Shown here in pieces: positions 37,851 to 47,450 of a stretch of 64,000 nt of DNA (position 1 is its first letter; each line of letters begins with the position of its first letter). Location of the stretch: NCBI RefSeq assembly GCF_900129795.1, contig NZ_FQWW01000005.1, forward strand, positions 124,001-188,000, in the 5' to 3' direction. The position numbers were made by a program, and so were the translations under genes. The notes under the pieces are model-generated. The model saw only the letters and a program-made list of their open reading frames with translations, searched no databases and was not told the origin of the DNA. This stretch comes from Flavobacterium sp. CF108 (GTDB lineage Bacteria; Bacteroidota; Bacteroidia; Flavobacteriales; Flavobacteriaceae).

Positions 37851-38285
37851 AAATTAAAATTTATTTCGCAAGCACTTCAAAAAATATTTCACTAAATCTT
37901 CTTTTGAAAAGGCATTAAAAAATAATTTATACGATTAAAAAATTAGCATTTCAATCTTGCTTTCCCCTTAAAAATAAAGCATATAGCTACTAATGTATTC
38001 AATTTGCAGCTAACGCAGCCGAAAGAAATTTTTATTTCCTGAATAATTGTAAATTTTACAATTTTTTCAAATAATTTCAAAAAATAGCACGATAGATATC
38101 CACAATATTACGCTTCTCTTTGGTCAAAATATTCCAACTTCAATGCTTGTTTTCTATTTTTCACCAAATTGATTATTCAATTTATCCATACTTATTTTAA
38201 AGATTATTTAAAAACGAAAAACATAATTCTGGCAGCTTCAAAAATAAAATACCTCAAATTTTTAACAATATATTATTATTTTTCT

Positions 38286-38314
38286 TATCATTGTAGCACA
38301 GTATAGTATAGTAC
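38286..38314 (+). promoter_or_regulatory. Predicted promoter/operator of the T9SS GH-D gene
   Basis: TATCATTGTAG, then CACAG TATAG TATAG TAC, about 30 bases before the ATG at 38345. Shares TATCATTGTAG exactly with the divergent operon's element. Confidence 0.55.
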
Positions 38315-38344
38315 TGCATTCTAACTGTCTAAACCAAAATTATT

Positions 38345-41026
38345 ATGCAAGAAAAAATTACAAAACAAAGATTATTTATTAAGGCATTGTTTACCACTGC
38401 AATGCTCTTTATAGCGTTATATACTTCAGCTCAGACTTATGAGTTTGAAAACGGTACACGTACTAATAGCGCTGACATACAAAACTGCGATTCCTGTTCC
38501 GGCAAAATTGTCGGCAATTTGGGAGGCAACAGCAGTGTATCTACAAATGTTACGGTTTCGGCTGCGGGTTTGTACAATCTTCAATTATTTTATTGTACCG
38601 GAGATCCGCGTACCATTCGATTAACGGCCGGTTCAGCTTCAGCAATATCAATTCCGTGTGATCCAAGCGGCGGATGGAGTACTGCCGCGTCTAAAAACAT
38701 AAGCGTTTATCTAAACAGCGGAACCACAACACTGCTTTGGGACAATACAAATTCATGGGCGCCCAATTTAGATAAGTTTGTTTTAACGCCGCTTAGTTCT
38801 TCGAGTCTTCAAACTATTACTTTTGGTACAAACAATAGTATCGTTTACAATTTAGCTACGAAAACATATAGTGTAAAATTTAATGGAGCTACGGTTATTA
38901 CGAATGCATCTGCTTACGCAAATAGTGATCAGCAGTATTTGAGCGGTAACTTTGCTACAGCTGCTTACACATCAGCACCATTTACAGATAATATTGGAAG
39001 CGGAACAAAACATATTTTTACGTTAAGCGGTAATTATACTTTAGGTATGCAGCAAATATTTTATACATATACTAATAAAGAATATGTAGCGGTACAAGTT
39101 GTACTTACCGGAAATGGATCGAACTGTTATAGAATGTCTCCTTTAACAAGTTATCAGGTAACGCCAAATTTTGGTACAGGCGATACCAGAGCTGTATTTG
39201 TTCCTTATGATAATGATGCCTGGATTCGCTATAATGCTAACGCTTTAAACTCGGCTGATTTTACTGCATCTGAGGTTACGAATATCTACAATAATACCAA
39301 TCGTAAAGGTTTGGTTATTGGCTCTCTTGAACATACAAAATGGAAAACAGGTATTACAGTAAATGGCGGCGGTGCATCATCTGCTTATGTTTCGGTTATA
39401 GCAGGATGGACAAAGCAAGATATAACAAGGGATAAACGTGGTCATGGCTGGGTAAATGTGGGTCAAACAAGCTGTCCTTCGCCTAAAGTAATGATAAATG
39501 CGGGTGACGACTGGAGAACAGGTTTTGAAGAATTTGCTCAGGCAAATGCCGCATTGCAGCCCAAATATATTTTTGACTGGACGGCACCAAAACCTATCGG
39601 CTGGAATAGCTGGGGCGCCATGCAGACTAGTATAAATTTAACGAAAGCAAAAGCAGTTGTAGATTATTTTCATGATGACTGCCCTGCATTCAAAACGCAA
39701 GACAATACTTTATTTATAGATCTTGATTCTTATTGGGATAATATGACCGATGCTCAACTTGCACAGTTTGTTACGTATGCAAAAAGCAAAGGTTTTAAAG
39801 CGGGTATTTATTGGGCTCCTTTTGTGGATTGGGGAAAATACAATCGTCAGGTTGAAGGAAGTTCATACAATTACAATCAATGTTGGACAATGGTTAACGG
39901 AGCTCCACTTGAACTGGATGGTGCGTATGCAATGGACCCGACAAGTCCGGGAACTAAAGCCAGAATAAAATATTTTATAAATCGCTTTAAAGCAGCAGGT
40001 TTTGAAATGGTTAAAATTGACTTTTTGACTCACGCTAGTGTCGAAGCAGACAGCTTTGTAAATTACCAAATTCATACGGGTATGGAAGCGTATCAAGAAG
40101 GTATGAAATATTTAGTTGATGAAATTAACGGAACAATGCTGGTTGAGGCTGCGATTTCTCCAAATTTAGCAACCGGTCCGTTTGTTCATGTGCGTCGTAT
40201 TGCTTGTGATGCGTACAGCACAATCAGCGATACTGAGTATACTTTAAACAGTACAACTTATGGCTGGTGGCAAAATCAGATTTATGATTATCTGGATGCA
40301 GATCATGTTGTGTTTGGTAATTCTTCTATCGGGCAAAATCGTGCGAGATTATTAAGCAGTGTGGTAACAGGAACTGTTACAACGGGTGATGATTTTTCTG
40401 TTGCAGGTGCATGGAAAGCTACAGGACAGAATCTTTTACAAAATGATGATGTTATGGATGCAGCCCGTAATGATATGCATTTTATTCCGTCTGATGGTAA
40501 TACGGGATACAATGCCGCGAATATTTTCTACGCAACACACAACAATGTTACTTATGTTGCCGTATTTAATTACAGCAATGCTGCGACAACAAACAATATT
40601 AGTTTAAGCCGAATTGGCTTAGGTTCTGGAACTTATAACGTTAAAGAACTATATTCCGGGACAGTAAGTACGGCACAAGGTACATTAAGTGCTCAGCTTC
40701 CTCAGGCCGATGCTGCTTTGTATGCTATTTATGACGGCCCAATTTTGAGCACTCCTGACTTTAACTGGGGAATTGCTGCTACAAACTATATTTTCCCTAA
40801 TCCTGCTTCAACAACTTTCAGGATTAAATTTGATCATACGATTAGCGGACCTGCTGTTATTTCAGTATACGATATATCTGGTAAAGAAGTATCAAAAACA
40901 TCTTTGGCTGCTGAAGATATGATTAGTTCTGAAATTCCGGTAAACAATCTTGCAAAAGGTGTTTATGTGGTAAAAGTTTCATCGGCAGATAATAAGGTTC
41001 AAAACTTTAAGTTTGTGAAAAAATAA
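38345..41026 (+). CDS. T9SS-exported clan GH-D glycosidase with N-terminal CBM
   Basis: 893 residues. Signal peptide (about 1-30), a CBM35/CBM6-like beta-sandwich (about 31-150, starting YEFENGTR, with NLDKFVLTPL at its end), a second beta-sandwich, and a (beta/alpha)8 barrel with IGWNSWGAM, FIDLDSYWDN, KAGIYWAPF, MVKIDFLTHA (candidate nucleophile D559) and HVRRIACDAY (candidate acid/base D622). The last 81 residues (813-893) are a type A T9SS sorting domain (IFPNPAST at its start, KGVYVVKV near its end). It is therefore exported to the cell surface or medium. Paralogue of the divergent gene at 35756-37804. Probable role: first removal of terminal alpha-galactose outside the cell. Confidence 0.85.
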   Translation: MQEKITKQRLFIKALFTTAMLFIALYTSAQTYEFENGTRTNSADIQNCDSCSGKIVGNLGGNSSVSTNVTVSAAGLYNLQLFYCTGDPRTIRLTAGSASAISIPCDPSGGWSTAASKNISVYLNSGTTTLLWDNTNSWAPNLDKFVLTPLSSSSLQTITFGTNNSIVYNLATKTYSVKFNGATVITNASAYANSDQQYLSGNFATAAYTSAPFTDNIGSGTKHIFTLSGNYTLGMQQIFYTYTNKEYVAVQVVLTGNGSNCYRMSPLTSYQVTPNFGTGDTRAVFVPYDNDAWIRYNANALNSADFTASEVTNIYNNTNRKGLVIGSLEHTKWKTGITVNGGGASSAYVSVIAGWTKQDITRDKRGHGWVNVGQTSCPSPKVMINAGDDWRTGFEEFAQANAALQPKYIFDWTAPKPIGWNSWGAMQTSINLTKAKAVVDYFHDDCPAFKTQDNTLFIDLDSYWDNMTDAQLAQFVTYAKSKGFKAGIYWAPFVDWGKYNRQVEGSSYNYNQCWTMVNGAPLELDGAYAMDPTSPGTKARIKYFINRFKAAGFEMVKIDFLTHASVEADSFVNYQIHTGMEAYQEGMKYLVDEINGTMLVEAAISPNLATGPFVHVRRIACDAYSTISDTEYTLNSTTYGWWQNQIYDYLDADHVVFGNSSIGQNRARLLSSVVTGTVTTGDDFSVAGAWKATGQNLLQNDDVMDAARNDMHFIPSDGNTGYNAANIFYATHNNVTYVAVFNYSNAATTNNISLSRIGLGSGTYNVKELYSGTVSTAQGTLSAQLPQADAALYAIYDGPILSTPDFNWGIAATNYIFPNPASTTFRIKFDHTISGPAVISVYDISGKEVSKTSLAAEDMISSEIPVNNLAKGVYVVKVSSADNKVQNFKFVKK

Positions 41027-41040
41027 ATAGTTACTTCTTA

Positions 41041-41086
41041 AAAAAATCCCGATTTTCACTTCAAAATGAAAATCGGGATTTTTTAT
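41041..41086 (+). terminator. Terminator after the T9SS glycosidase gene
   Basis: AAAAAATCCCGATTTTCA / TGAAAATCGGGATTTTTT, a perfect long stem followed by T and A/T tracts. Confidence 0.9.
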
Positions 41087-41154
41087 TTTGCAAATCAGAA
41101 CCTCAACTTGTTATTTTAAATTATTCATATTTTTATTTATACAATTAATTACAA

Positions 41155-41162
41155 TAACTTTG
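41155..41162 (+). promoter_or_regulatory. -7 promoter element TAACTTTG
   Basis: Matches TAnnTTTG, 27 bases before the ATG at 41189. It supports the small reading frame being a real gene. Confidence 0.45.
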
Positions 41163-41188
41163 CAATTTCATTAAGCAAAATAAACAGC

Positions 41189-41446
41189 ATGGACATAGTT
41201 AAATTTAAAATTACATCAAAAACGATAAAAGTAGAAGTACGCAATTCGAATAATTATGTTTTTAATTTTAATACTGCCTTAGATATTGCAAAAGAAGACA
41301 AAGATGTTTTATTAAAACTTTACCACGCATTAGATCTTTTGTTTAAGAAAGAAACTCCTCCGGAAAATAAAAATTACATTTCGCCGAATCAGACTAATAT
41401 TCTGGATCAGATTTCGGCTGTTGATAATTTAGAAAACGAAGAATAA
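41189..41446 (+). CDS. Small hypothetical protein
   Basis: 85 residues, soluble, no signal peptide. No recognised domain: a beta-rich N-terminal third (IVKFKITSKTIKVEV), a helical middle (KDVLLKLYHALDLLFKK) and an acidic tail ending DNLENEE. The frame has its own -7 element and a strong terminator directly after it, and it does not overlap another gene. This makes it a credible monocistronic gene. Function unknown. Confidence 0.6.
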   Translation: MDIVKFKITSKTIKVEVRNSNNYVFNFNTALDIAKEDKDVLLKLYHALDLLFKKETPPENKNYISPNQTNILDQISAVDNLENEE

Positions 41447-41460
41447 ATAAAGTTCCCTAT

Positions 41461-41504
41461 AAAAAAGAAGCCCTTAAATATTTCTATTTAAGGGCTTCTT
41501 TTTA
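41461..41504. terminator. Bidirectional terminator
   Basis: AAAAAAGAAGCCCTTAAATA / TATTTAAGGGCTTCTTTTT between the converging small gene and the DUF2339 gene. Confidence 0.85.
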
Positions 41505-41513
41505 GTATTATTT

Positions 41514-44500
41514 TTAATCAAATCGTTCTTTGTATTTTTTAAATAATGTATTCATTACTAAAAGCACTACTCCAACGCCCAGTAAAACTAATGCTCTTAT
41601 AAGGAAATCGGCATTTGATAAATCGAAAAACATTAATCGAATTACACAGACACCAACTAAGGAAAGTGAAACGTAACGGAAATATTTTTCTTTCAGGATA
41701 ATTCCGAGGATCAGCAATCCTAAAGATTCTAAAATCCAGAAGAAGGTCAAGATTCCTTTATCAAACGAAAGAAATAAAAACAATCCGATGCTAAAAGTAG
41801 CCGGATAAATAATAATACTATTTCTTAATTTGAAATCTTCAATGTATTTGTAAATGATAAAAATATACAAAGCAAGCAGAGCAAATATGATCAAATAAAC
41901 GAATTCAAATTTAGCTTCGAAATAATTAAAGCTTACAAAAGCTAAATGAAAGTTAGCCAGCAAATAGTAAACAATGCTGATTTCTTTTTTGTTCCCTATT
42001 TTTTTATAATAAAGCAATAGATTCACAATAGCTGTCGCCGCCCAAAATACAGGAAGCCATTTATGTTCCAACTGGGAAAACATAATAATAGAAAGCCAGA
42101 TATTTACCGCTATTTGGTAATCTAGCAGCAAGGATTTAATAAACTCTTTTTTCTTTGTCAGAAAAACTAAAACAATCAATAATACAATTGCCGAAAGTTG
42201 TAAAACCCAATCCTGCAAAGTAAAATGATTGAGTACTTTGATACTGTAATACACAGAAGTTAAAATAGATAAAAGCCCAATAACCAATATTGATTCTGAA
42301 ACCAATTCTATTTTTTTGTATAAAATCAAACCAAAATTAAGAATTGCCAAAAACATAAATAGTAAAGGCAGATAGACTATTTCTACCTGAATAAATAATA
42401 AAGCAATTATCCATAAGTTTTGAATAAGAGGTAAAATTGCAATAAACATTTTCCCTTGTTCTTTCTGACTCTTCATCTGCAGATAACTATAAGCGGCAGA
42501 TATCAAAACACTTATTGTTTGTGTGATATAAAGTATATTTTTATTCAACCCTTTATCTGCATCAAAAACAGCTAAATAAATACTTAAAAGCACGCAGCCT
42601 ATCAACAGTATAAAAGAATAGATATTATAGCGTTTCATTTTTTCGGTTTTTTGGAAAATCCAAAAAGTGACCAACGCTAAACTTCCTAAATAAACCGGAA
42701 TATAATCTATTTGAATACAAGAGAATCCAAAAACCAATGCATTAAAAAGAATGAATTCAGAATTTAGTGTGCCGAAATTTTTCCAGTCTAAAATTTCTTC
42801 ATTCGATTTATTCCTGATTTTATCTGCAAACAAAATGTAAACTTCGATAACAGAAAGCCCAACGGCGGTTAGAGCAATTTCGGTATTATTTAAAAACTGG
42901 GTATTGTATAAAAACAAGGCACTTCCGAATATTGAAAAAGCAAGACAAAAAAGATATAACAATACTTGATTGTCATTAGAAAGTGATTTTCGTTTAAACT
43001 GAATCCAAAGAAATTCGTGATTTAGCAGCGCAGCAGTAAATAATCCGAAAATTTGAATAATATCATAACCCGCTAAATATTTATAATTAAACAAAACTAA
43101 TAAAGCATTTACACCAATAATCCCAATGGTTTTTATGGTATGCTCATTTGTATAAAATAATTTTACAAACCAGTTAAAGGTTATCACAGCAATAATTCCT
43201 AAAGCAAAAACCAGGTCTAAATTAGATTTAGAGTTTTGGAAAATTAATAGTAAACCTGCAATTATAGTTGTGTTTAAAAATAGGAATCGTCCTAAATCAA
43301 AAGTATTGGTTTTGAATTTGAATCGTAATAAACACCATAATAAAGCAAAAAACACAAGAGGATAATAAAACGAAATTTCGATCGTATGATACCAGCTTAC
43401 AAAAAACAATGCAGAGAACAGCACAGAGAAAATTCCGTTTAAGCTCAAATCTTTCTTAACAATTAAAGAATCAATTTCTAAGAACTCCTTTTTTACAGCG
43501 CAGAAAACAGGAACGATTAATGTAATTAAAGTCATAACAATCAACGACACAAAAGTACTGGTGCTATTCGTTTGCTCAAAAGGTGCATTAACCTGCACAA
43601 TAAAGAATCCAAAAATGATTAAACCTAAAATGTGATTAAGCCCTAAAAATATTTTATGCAGCAAAGTTTCTCCGCTTTTGTAAACGATAAATAAACAAGT
43701 GATAACCAAAAAGTATAATACGCAAGCAATAACATCAAAACCTACTTTCCAGTCGTTAAGCATAATAATACTTAATGAGAAAAGTAAAAATGAAACCATT
43801 CCGTCTAAATGATACAGCCAGAAAATCTTTTTCTTTCTGGCAAAAAGAGCAGCAAAAAGGCAAAGAATTCCCGCAGCAAACAAAACAAATATTTTGATTT
43901 TACTTCCGGTTGAATGCAAAATTAAACCTAAAGCAAATAAAATCCAGTTCGTAAGATGTGTTATAAAAGCAATTCGGTCAAAGCGTGTATTCGCATAAAT
44001 GCTTCGGTATTGCATGTACATACAACTTACTGAAACCAAAATAATGCCCAATATCGCAAATATATTTTGAGACGGACTGAGACTATGTACTCCTTGTGTA
44101 AACCAAATATCAAATATTATAAAGGCAGAAATAACGATCAATAAATGATATTCCCATTTTTCTTTATACGCTAAAATAATTCCCGCCGTCGCGGTTAAAG
44201 CTGCCAGCAAAAATTTAATCAGAAGTTTTTCGGGAATAACGCATAAAACCAAAATACTTAAAATGACATGAAGCGATAAAAAGGTTTGTTGTTTTATAAT
44301 ATACCCTACATATAAATTTATGGCAATTCCAACCCCAATGAGTGAATAAGCGAGCGGAATACTTTCTATAAAAGTAAGCGCGGGAATTTGCGAAGCGCCA
44401 AAACATCCAAACAAAAACAAACTTGCTCCGGCACTGCGAAGCCAAAGTCCCGTTTTAAACCATTTTTCTTTTTTCTTTAAAAAGAAATAAGAACCCACTA

Positions 44501-45161
44501 AAACTCCAGAATAAAGCCAAAGAATTAAAACCCTAAACATTGGCGAAACCTTCAAAGCTGTATAAATGCTTAAATAACCAATTCCTAAAACCATTATGGC
44601 GGTTCCTAAAATTCCTGTCCAGTTTTCGGCAAACTGCTGTTCTAGTTTTTTTATAAAAATTGAAAAAGCACTTTCTACATACACTTCTTCTTCCTTATGC
44701 TGAGGTTCCGTTTGTTTTTCAAATTCAGGAATTGACTGTGTTTCGATATTTTCTATCGGGGCAGGAGTTTCTTTCTCTTCAACAATTTTGTTGGTGTCAC
44801 GAACAGGAATTCCTTGCGAATCAAAGCTTAAAGCAATTTTCTCTAAAGCTTCTTCATTAATCCTATTTTGTTCATCTTGAAGAACATCAAGACTATTAAC
44901 AGGATCTGGAATTGGAGGTGAAATTTCAACTACTGGTGCAGGAATTTCTTCAATTTCAATTTTTTGCGGTAAATCAGCAGTAAAACCAAATTGGGAAATC
45001 TGTTTTTTAATCTCACTAATTTCATTTTTTAAAGAATTGTAATCTTCTCTGCTTTTTCTATAAAGAGAATCCAGATGTTCGTTTTCTTCCTTTACTTTCG
45101 AAAGACTATTAAACAGGACGATAACACAGACAAATAAGATAAAAAGTATAAAGTACTCCAT
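41514..45161 (-). CDS. DUF2339 giant membrane protein
   Basis: 1215 residues. One N-terminal membrane helix (about 3-18), a charged coiled-coil (about 20-60, VKEENEHLDSLYRKSREDYN), a Pro/Glu-rich linker to about 165, then roughly 30 closely packed transmembrane segments to the end (FLIRALVLLGVGVVLLVMN). The arrangement fits the DUF2339 predicted membrane proteins found across Bacteroidota and Proteobacteria, whose function is unknown. It is monocistronic, bounded by terminators on both sides. Confidence 0.82.
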   Translation of the reverse strand: MEYFILFILFVCVIVLFNSLSKVKEENEHLDSLYRKSREDYNSLKNEISEIKKQISQFGFTADLPQKIEIEEIPAPVVEISPPIPDPVNSLDVLQDEQNRINEEALEKIALSFDSQGIPVRDTNKIVEEKETPAPIENIETQSIPEFEKQTEPQHKEEEVYVESAFSIFIKKLEQQFAENWTGILGTAIMVLGIGYLSIYTALKVSPMFRVLILWLYSGVLVGSYFFLKKKEKWFKTGLWLRSAGASLFLFGCFGASQIPALTFIESIPLAYSLIGVGIAINLYVGYIIKQQTFLSLHVILSILVLCVIPEKLLIKFLLAALTATAGIILAYKEKWEYHLLIVISAFIIFDIWFTQGVHSLSPSQNIFAILGIILVSVSCMYMQYRSIYANTRFDRIAFITHLTNWILFALGLILHSTGSKIKIFVLFAAGILCLFAALFARKKKIFWLYHLDGMVSFLLFSLSIIMLNDWKVGFDVIACVLYFLVITCLFIVYKSGETLLHKIFLGLNHILGLIIFGFFIVQVNAPFEQTNSTSTFVSLIVMTLITLIVPVFCAVKKEFLEIDSLIVKKDLSLNGIFSVLFSALFFVSWYHTIEISFYYPLVFFALLWCLLRFKFKTNTFDLGRFLFLNTTIIAGLLLIFQNSKSNLDLVFALGIIAVITFNWFVKLFYTNEHTIKTIGIIGVNALLVLFNYKYLAGYDIIQIFGLFTAALLNHEFLWIQFKRKSLSNDNQVLLYLFCLAFSIFGSALFLYNTQFLNNTEIALTAVGLSVIEVYILFADKIRNKSNEEILDWKNFGTLNSEFILFNALVFGFSCIQIDYIPVYLGSLALVTFWIFQKTEKMKRYNIYSFILLIGCVLLSIYLAVFDADKGLNKNILYITQTISVLISAAYSYLQMKSQKEQGKMFIAILPLIQNLWIIALLFIQVEIVYLPLLFMFLAILNFGLILYKKIELVSESILVIGLLSILTSVYYSIKVLNHFTLQDWVLQLSAIVLLIVLVFLTKKKEFIKSLLLDYQIAVNIWLSIIMFSQLEHKWLPVFWAATAIVNLLLYYKKIGNKKEISIVYYLLANFHLAFVSFNYFEAKFEFVYLIIFALLALYIFIIYKYIEDFKLRNSIIIYPATFSIGLFLFLSFDKGILTFFWILESLGLLILGIILKEKYFRYVSLSLVGVCVIRLMFFDLSNADFLIRALVLLGVGVVLLVMNTLFKKYKERFD

Positions 45162-45275
45162 AGTTTGAATTTTGACTTGGCGAATGTAGAATTTTACATG
45201 TATTTAATTTCTGCCAAATTTCTTCCTAAAATAGAATAGATTTTTGGATTTAAGTCTGTAATTAGAATAAAAATA

Positions 45276-45317
45276 AAAAAGTCAGATTTTGATAAACAAA
45301 AAATCTGACTTTTTTAA
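45276..45317. terminator. Hairpin with T tract near the SDR gene stop
   Basis: AAAAAGTCAGATTTT / AAAATCTGACTTTTTT perfect stem. It lies about 30 bases beyond the stop of the minus-strand SDR gene at 45349 and has A/T runs on both sides, so it probably terminates that operon. Confidence 0.8.
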
Positions 45318-45348
45318 AACACTTTGAAGATTCCTCAATCAAAGTTTA

Positions 45349-46101
45349 TTATTGATTTGCCCCGCCGTTTACCAGTAAATGCTGGCCGTTTACGAAAGAA
45401 GATAAATCACTTGCAAAAAATTCAGCAATATTAGCTACATCTTCCACTTCTGCCAATCTTCCCATTGGACAGCTGTCGATTAATGATTTTCTTAATTCAG
45501 GATAACTGTTTTCATCTGCAAAAATTCCCGAATGATCTACAGCAAACGGAATAATCGTATTAACCGTAATTCCTTTATGTCCAATTTCTTTAGATAAAAC
45601 ATCGACCATATAACGCGGCGTAGTTTTACTTCCGCCATAAATCGCCATTCCCGGAATTGGAAAAGCTGTTGTACTTGAAGCAATATAAATTATCCTTCCG
45701 TTGTTTTCTACTTTTTTCGCGGCTTGCTGCATTGTGAAATAAGCTCCTTTTGTATTGATAGAAAAAAGCTTATCAAACTGAGATTCTGTAAATTCTGCAA
45801 CCGGAGTTTCTACCATTTCGATTCCGGCATTAGCAACAACAATATCAATTTTTCCAAAAGCTTTAATAGCTTCTTCAAATAATCTTTCGATATCGGCAAC
45901 TACACTTACATCGGCCTGAACAGCAATTACTTTTACGCCCATAGCCGTAATGTTTGACACTACTTCATCTGCAGAAGCTTTGTCTTTTGAATAATTAATT
46001 ACAATATTAGCACCTAATGATGCATATCTTTCTGCAATAGCTTTTCCTAAACCTCTGGCAGAACCTGTAATTACTGCCACTTTATTATTTAATATTTTCA
46101 T
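45349..46101 (-). CDS. Short-chain dehydrogenase/reductase (SDR)
   Basis: 250 residues, classical SDR. Cofactor motif TGSARGLGKA near residue 12, NAGIE in the NAG block, and active-site Tyr/Lys in YGGSK preceded by IASSTTAF (Ser). The ending FASDLSSFVNGQHLLVNGGA is typical of FabG-like oxidoreductases. NAD(P)-dependent reduction of an unknown carbonyl. Third gene of a minus-strand run AraC, SDR, DUF1097, SDR; 12 bases after the DUF1097 gene. Confidence 0.9.
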   Translation of the reverse strand: MKILNNKVAVITGSARGLGKAIAERYASLGANIVINYSKDKASADEVVSNITAMGVKVIAVQADVSVVADIERLFEEAIKAFGKIDIVVANAGIEMVETPVAEFTESQFDKLFSINTKGAYFTMQQAAKKVENNGRIIYIASSTTAFPIPGMAIYGGSKTTPRYMVDVLSKEIGHKGITVNTIIPFAVDHSGIFADENSYPELRKSLIDSCPMGRLAEVEDVANIAEFFASDLSSFVNGQHLLVNGGANQ

Positions 46102-46113
46102 GATTTTTAAATT

Positions 46114-46584
46114 TTAATTGTTGAATGATTTTGATACGATTTGAAGTGAAGAATCATTGAGCCAGGCAAATGTAAATCCTGCAATTACCGGAATCAGAAG
46201 GCTGACAATAGCCACAAATTCAAGTTCCGGATGTACTCCGAAAATGATAATCAATCCGATAAACCAAGCCGGAATACTTTTTAAACCTTCTATTTTGGAT
46301 AAAAAAGCTAATGAACCAATGAATAAAAATACAGCCAGTTGAAAACCTGCAACTCCAATGAAGCTTTCAAAAAATTTCGCCGAAACCATTATTCCAACTC
46401 CCATCAGTATTCCGAAGATTATTTGTACGAAGACCGGAATAGAAGTTTTAATTGATTTTCCGAATAAATAATAACTTACCCAAGCCAGGAACATCGTCCA
46501 CGTTGGCCATTGTAACATGAATGAAACCGTAACGGCAGCAGCGCCAAACAATCCTAATATTATTGCGTTTATGTATGTTTTCAT
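46114..46584 (-). CDS. DUF1097 membrane protein
   Basis: 156 residues with about five transmembrane helices (AIILGLFGAAAVTVSFML at the start, GFTFAWLNDSS near the end). Hydrophobicity, length and the WPTWTMFLAWVSYYLFGKS segment fit the DUF1097 family, related to E. coli YcdZ-like inner-membrane proteins of unknown function. It is sandwiched between two SDR genes and surely co-transcribed with them (17 and 12 base gaps). A transport or accessory role for the SDR pathway is only a guess. Confidence 0.7.
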   Translation of the reverse strand: MKTYINAIILGLFGAAAVTVSFMLQWPTWTMFLAWVSYYLFGKSIKTSIPVFVQIIFGILMGVGIMVSAKFFESFIGVAGFQLAVFLFIGSLAFLSKIEGLKSIPAWFIGLIIIFGVHPELEFVAIVSLLIPVIAGFTFAWLNDSSLQIVSKSFNN

Positions 46585-46601
46585 AATTTTTAATTTTAAG
46601 A

Positions 46602-47342
46602 TTAAGCCATTCCGCCGTTAACACCAATATTTTGCGCATTGATCCATTTTGCATCGTCAGAAGCAAGGAATACCACAACATTTGCAATATCATTTGTTTC
46701 TCCAATTCTGTTGAATGCTGATAATGACGCTAATCTTGCGATCACTTCTTCCGATTTTCCGTTTGTGAATAATTCTGTGTTTGTTGGTCCGGGCGAAACG
46801 GAGTTTACGTTAATTCCTCTTGAACCAATTTCTTTAGAAAAAACTCTTGTCAATTGCTCCACAGCAGATTTTGTGGCTACATAAGTCGCGTAACCCGGAA
46901 GCATAATACGATTTACAGAAGTCGAAAAATTGATAATACTTCCGTTATCAGCCAGTTTTGTAGCCGCTTCACGCATCGTATTAAAAGTTCCTTTAACATT
47001 GATATTAAAGTGACGGTCAAAATCTTCATCTGTAGTATCCTTGATTAATTTGGTAATCATAATACCAGCGTTGTTAATCAAAACATCGATTTTGCCAAAA
47101 TGCGCGATACTTTCGTCAAAAAGATTTTTAACTTCTGCAGAATTGCTTACGTCTGCTTTAATGGCCAAAGCCTCGCCTCCGTTAGAAATGATTTCCTGAG
47201 CCAGTTTTTCGGCAGGTTCTTTACCTCCTGCATAATTGATAATAACTTTTGCTCCGGCCTGAGATACTTTTAATGCAATTGTGGCTCCAATTCCTCTTGA
47301 TGAACCTGTAATTAAAACTACTTTGTCTTTTAAATTTTCCAT
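46602..47342 (-). CDS. Short-chain dehydrogenase/reductase (SDR)
   Basis: 246 residues, FabG-like SDR. TGSSRGIGATIA cofactor motif, NNAGIM block, active-site Ser in NFSTSV and YVATK (Tyr/Lys), SPGPTNTE and ASDDAKWINAQNIGVNGGMA at the end. First enzyme gene of the run. The AraC regulator gene lies 108 bases upstream on the same strand. It resembles, but is not a close copy of, the SDR at 45349. Confidence 0.9.
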   Translation of the reverse strand: MENLKDKVVLITGSSRGIGATIALKVSQAGAKVIINYAGGKEPAEKLAQEIISNGGEALAIKADVSNSAEVKNLFDESIAHFGKIDVLINNAGIMITKLIKDTTDEDFDRHFNINVKGTFNTMREAATKLADNGSIINFSTSVNRIMLPGYATYVATKSAVEQLTRVFSKEIGSRGINVNSVSPGPTNTELFTNGKSEEVIARLASLSAFNRIGETNDIANVVVFLASDDAKWINAQNIGVNGGMA

Positions 47343-47450
47343 GATTATTTATAAATTTTGTTATGTCATTATCGACAGTACAAAATTGCAAATAGACAGG
47401 AAGGTGGCTGTTGCGAAGATTACAGATTGAAATGCAAATTTCAAAGCATG

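Larger units (their letters stand above)
37805..38344. other. 540-bp divergent promoter region
   Basis: Very AT-rich, no credible gene. Each end carries a copy of the same promoter/operator element (37824-37850 for the minus-strand operon, 38286-38314 for the plus-strand gene). I see nothing recognisable in the ~430 bases between. Confidence 0.6.
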
